64,000 nucleotides of DNA from an uncultured Prevotellaceae bacterium (GTDB lineage: Bacteria; Bacteroidota; Bacteroidia; Bacteroidales; Bacteroidaceae): the NCBI GenBank assembly GCA_902776475.1, contig CACYQD010000003.1, positions 1 through 64,000 of the forward strand, given 5' to 3'. The translations under genes and the position numbers were made by a program. The notes under the pieces are model-generated. The model did not search any database. It was not told the origin of the DNA and saw only the letters and a list, made by a program, of their open reading frames with translations. This document shows positions 45,943-55,762 of the stretch, in pieces (the first letter of the stretch is position 1; every line of letters starts with the position of its first letter).

Positions 45943-48294
45943 TTATCTCAGCCTGAGCGGCACCATGACCTTGATGCCGAACGAGCGGCCCATGTTGTAG
46001 ATGCCCTGGCGGCCTGTCACAGGATTCTCCGCAGCGTATTTCAGACGGCTCAGATGGTTCTGGTAGGCGCGGTTGGTCAGGTTGTCGGCCGTGAGACTGA
46101 TGGTGCACACATTGCGGTGATGCCACAGAATGTCAGTGCCGGCGGCGAAGTTGAGCAGGGTATAAGAGGGCGTGGCGGTCTCTGTGTCATCGGCGGAATA
46201 GACGTGGCTTTGGCGCAGACAGCATTCCAGACCGAGTTTCACGAAGGTGTTGTTGAGCACGCGGCCGTCTCTGATGAGGTCGTAACTGATCTCCGACACC
46301 CAGCGCGGAGCCGGGGTGCGGGGCAGGTAGCGACGGTCGGCGGGTTGGTCGGTCTGCCGGGCATCGACAAAAGAAAAACTGTTCTCGATATGGAGTCGTT
46401 CGACGGGATGGATGTCCAGCATGACCTCGGCACCGAACAGCCGGGCGTTGCCTTGTGTGAAGACGTAGGTGGGGATGCCTTCGGTCAGCACTCCCGCCTC
46501 GCGGCGCGCGAAGATGTAGTTGTCGATGAGGTTGGCAAAGAGAGACACCTGGGCCGAGACAAGGGGTGAGGTGTAGTCCCATCCGGCATCGGCCTGCCAA
46601 CTGTATTCGGGTTTCAGCCCCGAATCTCCCACCTCGTAGCGGAAGGTTCCCTCATGCTCTCCGTTGGAGCCCAGTTCGCTGAGGTTGGGGGCGCGGAAAC
46701 CGCGGGCCACGTTGATTTTCAAGTGCATGTTGTCGCCGAGGCTTCTCACGGCTCCCAAACTTCCGGTGATGGCCTTGAATGTGCGGGAGAAATCCTTGAA
46801 ACGGTCACCGAGGGCGAAGGCATGCAGATGGCGGCGGTCGATTCTCACTCCTCCGCTCAATGTCCAGTTGCCTGTATTGTAGCCCGAAGTGGCGTATGCC
46901 CCAAGATCGTTGAGCATATAGTCGGGGATGAGATACTCTTCTCCCCGGTTGATGGAGTTCTGCCACATGCCGCCGATTCCTGCGTTGAACTTCAGTCCAT
47001 GTTCATTCTGCCAGGAATAGCGCACATCGTAGGTCAGCGTGTGCAGCATCAGGTCGAGGCCGCACTCATCGGGGGTCTCCACTTCCTCAAACTCCTGCCG
47101 GCGGTTGTTCTGATATCCCACGATGACTTTCATCGTACCGTCGCCGATATAGATGGAGTTGTCGCTCACGGCTTTGTAGTGGTGTATCTGCTGATAGGGA
47201 AAACCATGTTTGTAGGTGGTCAGGTCATGATGGGTGGCAGGGACGAGTGTTTCTTCCTCGTCTCCCACAACGGGTTTCAGGAAGTCTCCGGTCTCTTCGT
47301 CACGTTCTCCCTCCGTCATGGTGGGGGTCAGATGATAGTAGCTCAGTGCCAGGTGGCTGAAACCCCAACGGCGGTTGATGCCCGCCATACCGCTGAGGGC
47401 GCGTTCGCCAAACTGCGTGCCAAGCACGCGCCCGTCATATTTGTTCTTGTAGGCATGGGCCATCTTGTCGGAGTAACGCAGGTCCCACACCGTTCCGTTC
47501 AGGTTGCCGCCCATGTCCACGGAGTAGGCCAGGAGACCATTGTTGGTCTGATACTCCGTGGAGACCGACCCGCTGATGCGGCCTTCAGGCAGGGAAGGGC
47601 GGTCGTGGAAAATCACCACACCGGCCATGGCATCGCTGCCATACATCAGTGACGCCGGACCTTTGAGGATCTCAATGCTGTTGACGCGCTGTCCGTCGAG
47701 TTCGATGCCGTGCTCATCGCCCCATTGCTGTCCTTCCTGGCGGATGCCGTCGGCCACGGTGACCAGGCGGTTGTAGGCCAAGCCACGGATCACGGGTTTG
47801 GAGATGCCGCTGCCGGTGGTGATCTGCGAAAGACCGGGCTTGCGGGCGATGGCATCGATGATATTGGTGGATGAAGTGGTCTGGAGGTCTCGCTGGGTGA
47901 CGATCGAGACAGGGGTGGGAGAGTCTTTCAGCAACTGACTTCCGGTGATGCCCGTCACCACCACCTCGTTGATCATGGCGTTGCTCTCATGCATCACAAA
48001 GTCGAGATGGGAGGTGGTGCTGAGATCCACCTCTTTTATAATAGTCTGATGGCCGACGTAACTCACCTGCAGAGTCACGCTCTTCTGCGGCAGGTCGGTG
48101 AAGGAATAATGGCCGTTGATATCTGTCACCGTGGTCTTGCTGAGTTCTGTGATATGGATGGTGACACCGATGAGTGCTTCGCCATCGGTGGCATCGGTCA
48201 CGCTGCCGCTGAGGGTCAGGTGTCCGTATGATGGTTCTGCTGCTGCCGACATGCTGATACACGCCAGTAGCAGCAAACTGAAAATGGATTTCAT
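45943..48294 (-). CDS. TonB-dependent outer-membrane receptor
   Basis: 783 residues: signal peptide; a carboxypeptidase-regulatory-like domain at about 25-110 (LSGSVTDATDGEALIGVTIHI); a TonB box/plug region (INEVVVTGITGSQLLKDSPTPVSIV ... RQEGQQWGDEHGIELDG); and a 22-strand barrel ending in an aromatic-rich strand. The plug and FecA/HmuR-like pattern fit a siderophore, heme or metal receptor. It follows the His/Cys-rich small protein gene (42 nt), which hints at a metal substrate. Confidence 0.88.
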   Translation of the reverse strand: MKSIFSLLLLACISMSAAAEPSYGHLTLSGSVTDATDGEALIGVTIHITELSKTTVTDINGHYSFTDLPQKSVTLQVSYVGHQTIIKEVDLSTTSHLDFVMHESNAMINEVVVTGITGSQLLKDSPTPVSIVTQRDLQTTSSTNIIDAIARKPGLSQITTGSGISKPVIRGLAYNRLVTVADGIRQEGQQWGDEHGIELDGQRVNSIEILKGPASLMYGSDAMAGVVIFHDRPSLPEGRISGSVSTEYQTNNGLLAYSVDMGGNLNGTVWDLRYSDKMAHAYKNKYDGRVLGTQFGERALSGMAGINRRWGFSHLALSYYHLTPTMTEGERDEETGDFLKPVVGDEEETLVPATHHDLTTYKHGFPYQQIHHYKAVSDNSIYIGDGTMKVIVGYQNNRRQEFEEVETPDECGLDLMLHTLTYDVRYSWQNEHGLKFNAGIGGMWQNSINRGEEYLIPDYMLNDLGAYATSGYNTGNWTLSGGVRIDRRHLHAFALGDRFKDFSRTFKAITGSLGAVRSLGDNMHLKINVARGFRAPNLSELGSNGEHEGTFRYEVGDSGLKPEYSWQADAGWDYTSPLVSAQVSLFANLIDNYIFARREAGVLTEGIPTYVFTQGNARLFGAEVMLDIHPVERLHIENSFSFVDARQTDQPADRRYLPRTPAPRWVSEISYDLIRDGRVLNNTFVKLGLECCLRQSHVYSADDTETATPSYTLLNFAAGTDILWHHRNVCTISLTADNLTNRAYQNHLSRLKYAAENPVTGRQGIYNMGRSFGIKVMVPLRLR

Positions 48295-48336
48295 GTGTTT
48301 GCTGTTTCTTGAAAAATAAAAAATGTGGAATATCTC

Positions 48337-48690
48337 TCAGAAAACAGACTGAGGAGGAGCCCTTCCGCTATGAAGAAGGTTAAAACCCGTGCATGGTGAG
48401 GTGGCCAGACGCCTTTCTTCGTTCCTCAGAATGAGGAAAAGGACGCACAGCACCAATGCCACTGCGGGATAATACACCACAGAGAGCATCTGGCAGAGCA
48501 CGCAGTTGTCGATGCAAGAGTCGGCAGTGCCCAAATGGGTGTGATGGACGTGGTGCAGACATTCCTGGCATTCCACGGATTGACTGCTGCCGACGCTGTG
48601 GGTATGGGTGAACGACAACAGGAGCATCGGCACGAATACCGCGATCAGTATCCATGCGCTTATCCTACGTTTGTTCTCCTGTTGTTTCAT
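48337..48690 (-). CDS. His/Cys-rich small membrane protein
   Basis: 117 residues. The first membrane segment (ISAWILIAVFVPMLLLSF) is followed by a periplasmic loop dense in His and Cys (FTHTHS, CQECLHHVHHTHLGTADSC, CVLCQ), a second membrane helix (YYPAVALVLCVLFLILR) and a short tail. The loop should bind a soft metal such as zinc or copper. It precedes the TonB receptor on the same transcript and may pass on or sense the metal. No named family recognised. Confidence 0.75.
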   Translation of the reverse strand: MKQQENKRRISAWILIAVFVPMLLLSFTHTHSVGSSQSVECQECLHHVHHTHLGTADSCIDNCVLCQMLSVVYYPAVALVLCVLFLILRNEERRLATSPCTGFNLLHSGRAPPQSVF

Positions 48691-48695
48691 CCCTG

Positions 48696-48703
48696 CAAAA
48701 GTA
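48696..48703 (-). promoter_or_regulatory. -7 box of the His-rich/TonB-receptor operon
   Basis: TACTTTTG on the minus strand ends 5 nt before the ATG at 48690, so the transcript is probably leaderless. Confidence 0.6.
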
Positions 48704-48866
48704 TAGCTTTTTCATGGATTGCCCAACAATTATGATGATTTTTATACAAAAAAACGCAGGTTGGGATGGGTATGCGTTTTCTGATTCTCATAGAAGTGTT
48801 TTGGAGGATACAGCCTTGATAAAGGATAATTTATCTGCATTATTTTCACGTAATGGGATTTTTTCA

Positions 48867-48874
48867 TATATTTG
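48867..48874 (+). promoter_or_regulatory. -7 box of the secreted hydrolase
   Basis: TATATTTG, 24 nt before the ATG at 48899. Confidence 0.6.
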
Positions 48875-48898
48875 CAGTAGAAAAAACAAACTATAGAC

Positions 48899-50071
48899 AT
48901 GAGAAATAGTTTATGGATATGCTTGGCCGTGCTGTTTTTGGGCAGCATGTCGCCTGTATGCGCGCAGAAAAAAGACCAAAAGTTGCAGAAACGCGACAAG
49001 TTTGAATACTCCTTTGACCTGCCGGTCTATGTCGAACAGTTGAAGCGTGAACTCACCTATCCGATGGCGTGGGGCAACTCTCCCATCAAGAATTTCGACA
49101 AGTGGAAGGCGGAGGCCCGCAAAAAAGTGTTTGAATGCATGATGACCCCACCGCGGCCGGCTGCCAGTTTCAATATGGAGGTGCTCGCTGAGGAACAGCG
49201 GGATGGTTACAAGGCGCAACGGATCGCATTCAATGTCAATGAGTACGCACGTGTGACGGCCTATCTCCTCATTCCCGACGGCAAGGGACCGTTTCCTGCC
49301 ATCAATGCCCTCCACGACCACGGTGCCCATTTATATATAGGTAAGGAGAAGATGATCCGGCCGTTTGGTGTGGAACAGGAGGTGCTGGATGATGCGCAGG
49401 CCTGGGCCGACAATCTTTATGACGGTCAGTTCGTGGGTGATTATCTGGCCCGCAACGGGTATGTGGTGTTCTCGATGGATGCCCCGCTGTGGGGAGAGCG
49501 CGGACGTGAAGAGGGTGTTGACCGCAGCAAGTATGACATCATCGCCGGCAACATGATGATGCTGGGCCGCGACCTCTGCGGGTTCATGCACTACGACGAC
49601 ATCTATTCCACGGATTTCATGGCCACCCTGCCGATGGTGGACCGCAACCGCATCGGATGCATGGGTTGTTCGATGGGGGCTTACCGGGCATGGATGCTCT
49701 CTGCAATGACCGACCGCATCAAGGCCGGTGCCGCCATCTGCTGGATGGTGACCACCGACGTGCAGATGTCAGTGGCCGACAAGAAACGGGAGTACGGCGG
49801 ATTCGCCAACTGCCTTCCCGGACTGCGTCAGTATCTGGATTATCCGCACATCGCCTCTCTGGCCTGTCCCAAACCGATGCTCTTTATCAACGGCACGAAA
49901 GACCACCTCTTCCCCGTGCGCGGGGTGAAAGCCGCTTTCCAGATCATGCACGACACCTGGAAGAGCCAGAAGGCTGATGACCGTCTGGAAACAGAAATCT
50001 GGGAGATTCCCCATTCCTGTGGTATCAAAGTACAGGAACGGATGCTGCAGTTTTTCAAAAAGAACTTGTAG
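48899..50071 (+). CDS. secreted alpha/beta-hydrolase (esterase-like)
   Basis: 390 residues with a signal peptide (LWICLAVLFLGSMSPVCAQ). An alpha/beta-hydrolase fold has an oxyanion HDHG segment (NALHDHGAH), the nucleophile elbow GCMGCSMGAYRAW with the Ser, and a C-terminal catalytic Asp/His region (NGTKDHLFPV, IPHSCG). The pattern is of the acetyl-xylan-esterase/dienelactone-hydrolase group often found in polysaccharide-degrading Bacteroidetes, but no glycoside hydrolase or SusCD pair adjoins it. Substrate unknown. Confidence 0.85.
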   Translation: MRNSLWICLAVLFLGSMSPVCAQKKDQKLQKRDKFEYSFDLPVYVEQLKRELTYPMAWGNSPIKNFDKWKAEARKKVFECMMTPPRPAASFNMEVLAEEQRDGYKAQRIAFNVNEYARVTAYLLIPDGKGPFPAINALHDHGAHLYIGKEKMIRPFGVEQEVLDDAQAWADNLYDGQFVGDYLARNGYVVFSMDAPLWGERGREEGVDRSKYDIIAGNMMMLGRDLCGFMHYDDIYSTDFMATLPMVDRNRIGCMGCSMGAYRAWMLSAMTDRIKAGAAICWMVTTDVQMSVADKKREYGGFANCLPGLRQYLDYPHIASLACPKPMLFINGTKDHLFPVRGVKAAFQIMHDTWKSQKADDRLETEIWEIPHSCGIKVQERMLQFFKKNL

Positions 50072-50126
50072 CTGATTGATTTGCAGAAGATCTTTTCCGC
50101 AAGTTGGCAGGAGTACAGTAAAAAAA

Positions 50127-50246
50127 GGAGTTTAGGAGTCTGGTAGTATAGGAGTTTAGACATTACTTTTGCAAACCTCTAACTCAGATAAAAGGGGCTA
50201 TCAATGCTATTGTCTAAACTCCCAAACTCCTAAACTCCTAAACTCC
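50127..50246. mobile_element. MITE-like inverted-repeat element
   Basis: Two 36-nt arms (50127-50162 and 50211-50246) are inverted copies: the outer 13 and inner 12 bases match exactly, the middle 11 partly. The 48-nt loop starts with a promoter-like TACTTTTG (50164-50171). The arms reuse the GGAGTTTAG units seen at 14631-14712. No transposase is present, so mobility is inferred from shape only. Confidence 0.45.
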
Positions 50247-50274
50247 AATTTGTTGCTCAGATGCAAATCTTCGC

Positions 50275-50817
50275 TTATTTCTTCTCCATGATGTCACCGC
50301 CGACGCGGATGGCCTCCATATTGAGGGGGATGAGGTCGTGGTGACGCTCTGGCAAGGTCTTGCGCAGGGCTTTCTCCAGTCCCACGTTGGTGACCACCGG
50401 ACAGACGTGAAGCAGTCCGCCGAGCACGATCATGTTGAAAATCTTGGCGTTCTTCATCTCTGCCGCCTTGTCCATGGCAGCGATACTGTAGATATCGATG
50501 TCCTTGCGGGTCGGCGGGTTGATGATGCCGTAGCTGTCGTAGATGAGGATGCCGCCGGGCTTCACCTTCGACTCAAACTTGTCGAGTGAGGGCTGGTTGA
50601 GCACGATGGCGATGTCATAACGGCTCAGGATGGGCGATGAGATGCGGTCGTCGCTGACGATGACAGTGACATTGGCCGTACCGCCACGCTGTTCAGGTCC
50701 GTAAGCCGGCATCCATGTCACCTCTTTGTCTTCCATGAGTCCCGAGTAGGCCAGGATCTTGCCCATGGAGAGCACACCCTGTCCACCGAAACCGGATATG
50801 ATGATTTCTTTTTTCAT
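50275..50817 (-). CDS. 2-oxoacid:ferredoxin oxidoreductase, gamma subunit
   Basis: 180 residues of the gamma/POR_gamma fold (IIISGFGGQGVLSMGKILAYSG, then GPEQRGGTANVTVIVSDDRISSP). It is the last gene of the oxidoreductase operon and completes the alpha-beta-gamma-delta set. The complex decarboxylates a 2-oxoacid to acyl-CoA, passing electrons to ferredoxin. By subunit order and sequence it could use 2-oxoglutarate (Kor) or branched-chain oxoacids (Vor). Confidence 0.9.
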   Translation of the reverse strand: MKKEIIISGFGGQGVLSMGKILAYSGLMEDKEVTWMPAYGPEQRGGTANVTVIVSDDRISSPILSRYDIAIVLNQPSLDKFESKVKPGGILIYDSYGIINPPTRKDIDIYSIAAMDKAAEMKNAKIFNMIVLGGLLHVCPVVTNVGLEKALRKTLPERHHDLIPLNMEAIRVGGDIMEKK

Positions 50818-50847
50818 TTTCTCTTCAGTTTAAAGGTGATACTTTGC

Positions 50848-51617
<770 letters not shown>

Positions 51618-51618
<1 letters not shown>

Positions 51619-52703
51619 CACTTCATCAATTTAGTTTTCAATGCCTCTACAATCTCCTCTGGCTCAGGCACGATGCCTCCCAGACGACCAAAATGCTCCA
51701 CGGGAACTTCACCGTTGATGGCCAGGCGGACGTCTTCCACCATCATGCCGGCGTTGATCTCTGCCACCAGCACGCCCTTCTTGCCATGGGCGATGGCTGC
51801 CACTTCCTTCGTCGGGAAGGGCCACACGGTGATGGGGCGAAGCAGACCGACCTTGATGCCCTCGGCACGGGCCAGTTCGATGGCTTTCTCCGAGATGCGC
51901 GCAGCACTGCCGAACGATACGATGACGTATTCAGCGTCGTCGCACTGCATCGTCTCGTATCTCACCTCTTTGTCGCGGATCTCCTGATATTTCTTCTGGA
52001 GGTGGATGTTGCGCTCCTCCATGATCTCAGGCTTCAGTTCCAGCGACGTGATGACGTTGACGCCACGGTTGCGGGTCTTGCCCGTAGAGGCCCACGGACA
52101 CTGCTGGATGACCTCTTCATCCGTACGGCGGGGCTTGTAAGGAGGCAATACGATTTTCTCCATCATCTGACCGATCACGCCGTCGCTCAGGATCATCGCG
52201 GGGTTGCGGTATTTGAAGGCCAGTTCAAAGGCCAGGTCCACGAAGTCGGCCATCTCCTGCACCGACGAGGGTGCCAAGGTGATGACATAGTAGTCGCCGT
52301 TGCCGCCGCCGCGGGTGGCTTGGAAATAGTCGCTCTGTGAGGGCTGGATGGTGCCCAGTCCAGGACCGCCGCGCTGCACGTTGACAAACACGCCGGGGAG
52401 TTCGGCTCCTGCCAGATAGGCGATGCCTTCCTGCATGAGAGCCACACCGGGACTCGACGAGGAGGTGAGGGCGCGCTTGCCGGCGCCGGCAGCACCATAC
52501 ACCATATTGATTGACGCTACCTCGCTCTCTGCCTGTACGACAACCATGCCGGTGGTCTCCCAGGGTTTCAGGGCGCACAGCGTCTCGATTACCTCACTCT
52601 GCGGGGTGATGGGGTATCCGAAATACCCGTCTGCTCCGCACCGAATGGCAGCATGGGCTATCGCCTCATTGCCTTTCATCAATGTTACTTCTTGCTCTGC
52701 CAT
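51618..52703 (-). CDS. vorB: 2-oxoacid:ferredoxin oxidoreductase, alpha subunit (VorB/KorA)
   Basis: 361 residues: pyrimidine-binding domain (LMKGNEAIAHAAIRCGADGY, FGYPITPQSEVIETL), the QAESEVASINMVYGAAGAGKR block, and a C-terminal domain II (VGLLRPITVWPFP). Commonly annotated VorB in this order; actual substrate preference (2-oxoglutarate or 2-oxoisovalerate) cannot be read from the sequence. Coupled to the beta subunit by TGATG and preceded by the ferredoxin (3 nt). Confidence 0.9.
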
Positions 52704-52706
52704 CAG

Positions 52707-52940
52707 CTAACCCTCCATTTTTTTACGATAAACGGTGATGCATCCATCAGGACAGACGATGGCGCACGAGGCGCATCCGATGCAGTTGTCGGGATTGACG
52801 GCCTCGATGTAAGGATAGCCCGACACATTGACCTTCTTGGCGGCAAGGGCGATGACGTCCTTGGGACAAGCCTCAATGCACAGCTGGCAACCTTTGCACC
52901 TGTTGGTGTTTACCAGGATTTGACCTTTGATTTTGCTCAT
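52707..52940 (-). CDS. 2x[4Fe-4S] ferredoxin subunit of the oxidoreductase
   Basis: 77 residues with two complete cluster motifs, CKGCQLCIEACPKD and CIGCASCAIVCPDG. It acts as the delta subunit that carries electrons from the TPP site. It opens the four-subunit set, directly after the 59-residue TPR gene. Confidence 0.92.
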   Translation of the reverse strand: MSKIKGQILVNTNRCKGCQLCIEACPKDVIALAAKKVNVSGYPYIEAVNPDNCIGCASCAIVCPDGCITVYRKKMEG

Positions 52941-52978
52941 AATATCTGTGCTTTATGCTTCCTTTCGGAAGCCGATTT

Positions 52979-53158
52979 CTATGGATTGTAATAATCTTTG
53001 TGGTAGAAGTTCAGGATGTCCTCGAGCATCTGCTTGGCTTCCACCGCCGGACTGTCGGGGTCCAGGGCGATGGCTTCCATGTAGTTGTTGAGGGCTCCCT
53101 GCCAGTCGCCTCGGCGCCGGTGCTCATTGCCTTTCTGATAATACTCCTCTGCTGTCAT
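52979..53158 (-). CDS. 59-residue TPR protein
   Basis: A complete short frame, MTAEEYYQKGNEHRRRGDWQ then GALNNYMEAIALDPDS..., ending FYHKDYYNP. It is one TPR hairpin plus a capping helix. It lies 6 nt after folD and 38 nt before the ferredoxin, filling the gap in a tightly packed run, so it is very likely translated. Possible assembly factor or adaptor for the oxidoreductase, by position only. Confidence 0.75.
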   Translation of the reverse strand: MTAEEYYQKGNEHRRRGDWQGALNNYMEAIALDPDSPAVEAKQMLEDILNFYHKDYYNP

Positions 53159-53164
53159 ATACTC

Positions 53165-54043
53165 CTATTGGTAGTATTCCTTCTTGGCGGCGGCCAGCGT
53201 GTTCTTCATCAGCGAACAGATGGTCATCGGACCCACGCCTCCGGGCACGGGGGTGATCATCTCACATTTCGGAGCCACCTCGTCGAACTTCACGTCGCCG
53301 TTGAGGCGGAAACCGCTTTTGCGGGTGGCATCCGGCACGCGTGTGGTGCCCACGTCGATGATGACGGCACCTTCCTTCACCATGTCGGCCTTGACGAAGT
53401 CAGGCTGTCCGATGGCGGCGATGATGATGTCGGCTTGCCGGCATTCTTCCTTGAGTGTTTTGGAGTGGCTGTGGCATACCGTCACGGTGGAGTCGCCATA
53501 GTGCTTCTGCATCATCAACTGGGCCATGGGTTTGCCCACGATGTTGCTCCTGCCGAGGATGACGCATTTCTTGCCGCTGGTCTCTACGCCATAGCGGCGC
53601 AGCAGGGTGAGGATGCCTAAGGGCGTGGCAGAGATGAAGCAGGGCAGGCCGATGGCCATGCGTCCCACGTTGATGGGGTGGAAACCATCCACATCCTTGC
53701 GGTAGTCAATGGCCATGATCACCTTCTGCTCATCAATATGCTTGGGCAGCGGCAACTGCACGATGAATCCGTCGATGTCGGGGTCGTCGTTGAGTGCTGC
53801 CACCTGGTCGAGGAGCTGTTCCTCGGTGACATCATCCTCAAAACGGATGAGGGTGGATTTGAAACCGCAGGTCTCGCAGGCGATGACCTTGTTCTTCACG
53901 TAGGTCTCCGAACCGCCGTCGTGTCCCACGAGGATGGCGGCCAGATGGGGCTGTTTGCCGCCGTTGGCGATGATTTCTCTTACTTCTTCCGCAATCTCCT
54001 GTTTGATGGCGGCGGCTGTGGCTTTTCCGTCTATCAGTGTCAT
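53165..54043 (-). CDS. folD: methylenetetrahydrofolate dehydrogenase/cyclohydrolase
   Basis: Bifunctional folate enzyme, 292 residues, that interconverts 5,10-methylene- and 10-formyl-tetrahydrofolate with NADP. Marks are the substrate motif [13 protein letters not shown] with the catalytic Lys, [14 protein letters not shown], and the Rossmann [14 protein letters not shown]. It follows ffh by 3 nt and precedes the TPR/ferredoxin genes in one transcript. Confidence 0.95.
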   Translation of the reverse strand: MTLIDGKATAAAIKQEIAEEVREIIANGGKQPHLAAILVGHDGGSETYVKNKVIACETCGFKSTLIRFEDDVTEEQLLDQVAALNDDPDIDGFIVQLPLPKHIDEQKVIMAIDYRKDVDGFHPINVGRMAIGLPCFISATPLGILTLLRRYGVETSGKKCVILGRSNIVGKPMAQLMMQKHYGDSTVTVCHSHSKTLKEECRQADIIIAAIGQPDFVKADMVKEGAVIIDVGTTRVPDATRKSGFRLNGDVKFDEVAPKCEMITPVPGGVGPMTICSLMKNTLAAAKKEYYQ

Positions 54044-54046
54044 GGT

Positions 54047-55396
54047 TTATGGTTTGGGCATGGGAGGCATCTTGCCTTTCATGGCGTTCATCATCATGTT
54101 CATTTTCGAGGTGTTGGTCACCATCTGCATCATCTTGCGGGTCTGGTCAAACTGCTTGATGAGTTTGTTGACCTCCTGGATTGAGGTGCCGGAGCCTTTG
54201 GCGATACGCATGCGGCGGCTCTGGTTGAGGATCTGGGGATTGGCGCGCTCCTTCGGGGTCATACTCTGGATAATGGCCTCAATGCCCTTGAAGGCATCGT
54301 CGTCGATGTCCACATCCTTGATGGCCTTGCCCACACCGGGAATCATCGAGGCGAGGTCTTTCAGGTTGCCCATCTTCTTGATCTGTTGGATCTGGCCCAT
54401 GAAGTCGTCGAAGTCGAACTTGTTCTTCTTCAACTTGTCCATCATCTTCTTGGCTTCTTCCTCGTCGTAGAGGGCCTGGGCACGCTCCACGAGGCTCACC
54501 ACGTCGCCCATGCCGAGGATGCGGTCGGCCATGCGTGAGGGGTGGAAGGCGTCGATGGCTTCCATCTTCTCGCCCGTACCAATGAACTTGATCGGCTTGG
54601 TCACCACAGTGCGGATGGAGAGGGCTGCACCACCACGGGTGTCACCATCGAGTTTGGTCAGTACCACACCGTCGAAATCAAGGCGGTCGTTGAAGGTCTT
54701 CGCCGTGTTGACAGCGTCCTGACCGGTCATGGAATCCACCACGAACAGGGTCTCGTCGGGGTTGACCGAGCGCTTCAGCGACTCGATCTCGTTCATCATG
54801 TCCTCGTCAATGGCCAGTCGGCCGGCGGTATCGATGATGACCACGTCATGGCCTTTTGATTTGGCTTCGCGGATGGCGTTGTTGGCGATGGCCACCACGT
54901 CTTTGTTGTCGGGCTCGGAATAGACGGGCACGCCGATCTGTTCGGCCACGACCATCAACTGTTGGATAGCAGCCGGACGATAGACGTCGCAGGCTACGAG
55001 CAACGGGTTCTTGCGGTTCTTGGTCTTCAGCATGTTGGCGAGTTTGCCACTGAAGGTGGTTTTTCCCGAACCTTGCAGGCCCGACATCAGGATGATCGAC
55101 GGTTTGCTGGTCAGGTTGAGTCCCACGGCTTCGCCGCCCATCAACTCTGCCATCTCGTCGTGTACCAGTTTCACCATCAACTGTCCCGGCTTCACAGCCG
55201 TGAGCACGTTCATGCCGAGGGCTTTCTTCTTCACATCATCGGTGAAGGACTTGGCTACCTTGTAACTGACATCGGCCTCAATCAGTGCTTTTCGCACGTC
55301 TTTCAGGGTCTGCGCCACATTGATTTCGGTGATTTTGCCTTCACCCTTGAGTATCTTGAACGAGCGCTCAAGTCTCTCACTTAAGTTCTCAAACAT
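54047..55396 (-). CDS. ffh: signal recognition particle protein Ffh
   Basis: GTPase that binds signal sequences and 4.5S RNA to target membrane proteins. The 449-residue protein has the helical N domain, G domain with GLQGSGKTTFSGKLA, DTAGRLAIDE and TKLDGDTRGGAALS, and the methionine-rich M domain with RRMRIAKGSGTS and a run of Met at the end (MMQMVTNTSKMNMMMNAMKG). It heads the ffh-folD-oxidoreductase run. Confidence 0.95.
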   Translation of the reverse strand: MFENLSERLERSFKILKGEGKITEINVAQTLKDVRKALIEADVSYKVAKSFTDDVKKKALGMNVLTAVKPGQLMVKLVHDEMAELMGGEAVGLNLTSKPSIILMSGLQGSGKTTFSGKLANMLKTKNRKNPLLVACDVYRPAAIQQLMVVAEQIGVPVYSEPDNKDVVAIANNAIREAKSKGHDVVIIDTAGRLAIDEDMMNEIESLKRSVNPDETLFVVDSMTGQDAVNTAKTFNDRLDFDGVVLTKLDGDTRGGAALSIRTVVTKPIKFIGTGEKMEAIDAFHPSRMADRILGMGDVVSLVERAQALYDEEEAKKMMDKLKKNKFDFDDFMGQIQQIKKMGNLKDLASMIPGVGKAIKDVDIDDDAFKGIEAIIQSMTPKERANPQILNQSRRMRIAKGSGTSIQEVNKLIKQFDQTRKMMQMVTNTSKMNMMMNAMKGKMPPMPKP

Positions 55397-55449
55397 CTTG
55401 CTTTTGTATTATTATAAACTTTTTATTCGTTTCTTTTTGTTTTAACATG

Positions 55450-55457
55450 CAAATATA
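55450..55457 (-). promoter_or_regulatory. -7 box of ffh
   Basis: TATATTTG on the minus strand, about 53 nt before the ffh ATG. Confidence 0.55.
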
Positions 55458-55537
55458 GACAAAAAATCCCAATTAGCACCTTGTATTGCCAAATTTAATT
55501 GAAAAACACTTCTTTTTTAGATGATTATCAAGAAAAT

Positions 55538-55568
55538 AACTGCACACGGCAATGGGCCGTGTGCAGTT
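55538..55568 (-). terminator. hairpin between the Bax-inhibitor gene and ffh
   Basis: 13-bp perfect stem (AACTGCACACGGC with its complement), 5-nt loop; T-rich on the minus side. It likely ends the transcript of the Bax-inhibitor gene after about 200 nt. Confidence 0.65.
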
Positions 55569-55577
55569 GCAAGGTGC

Positions 55578-55760
55578 AAGAATTTTCAATTTTCAATCTT
55601 CCGCTCGGCCCGCAGGAACGCTTGCCAGAGCAAGAATCTTTAATCTTCAATCTTCAATTTTGAATTTTGAATCTTCAATTTTGAATTTTGAATCTTCAAT
55701 TTTGAATTTTCAATCTTCAATTTTGAATCTTCAATTTTGAATCTTCAATTTTCAATCTTT
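55578..55760. repeat. AATCTTCAATTTTGAATTTT satellite
   Basis: Around 18 degenerate 9-10-bp units of AATCTTCAA and TTTTGAA, mostly in the second half. A shorter stretch of the same motif lies at 37637-37676, again next to the 3' end of a minus-strand gene. No coding potential. Confidence 0.7.
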
Positions 55761-55762
55761 TA

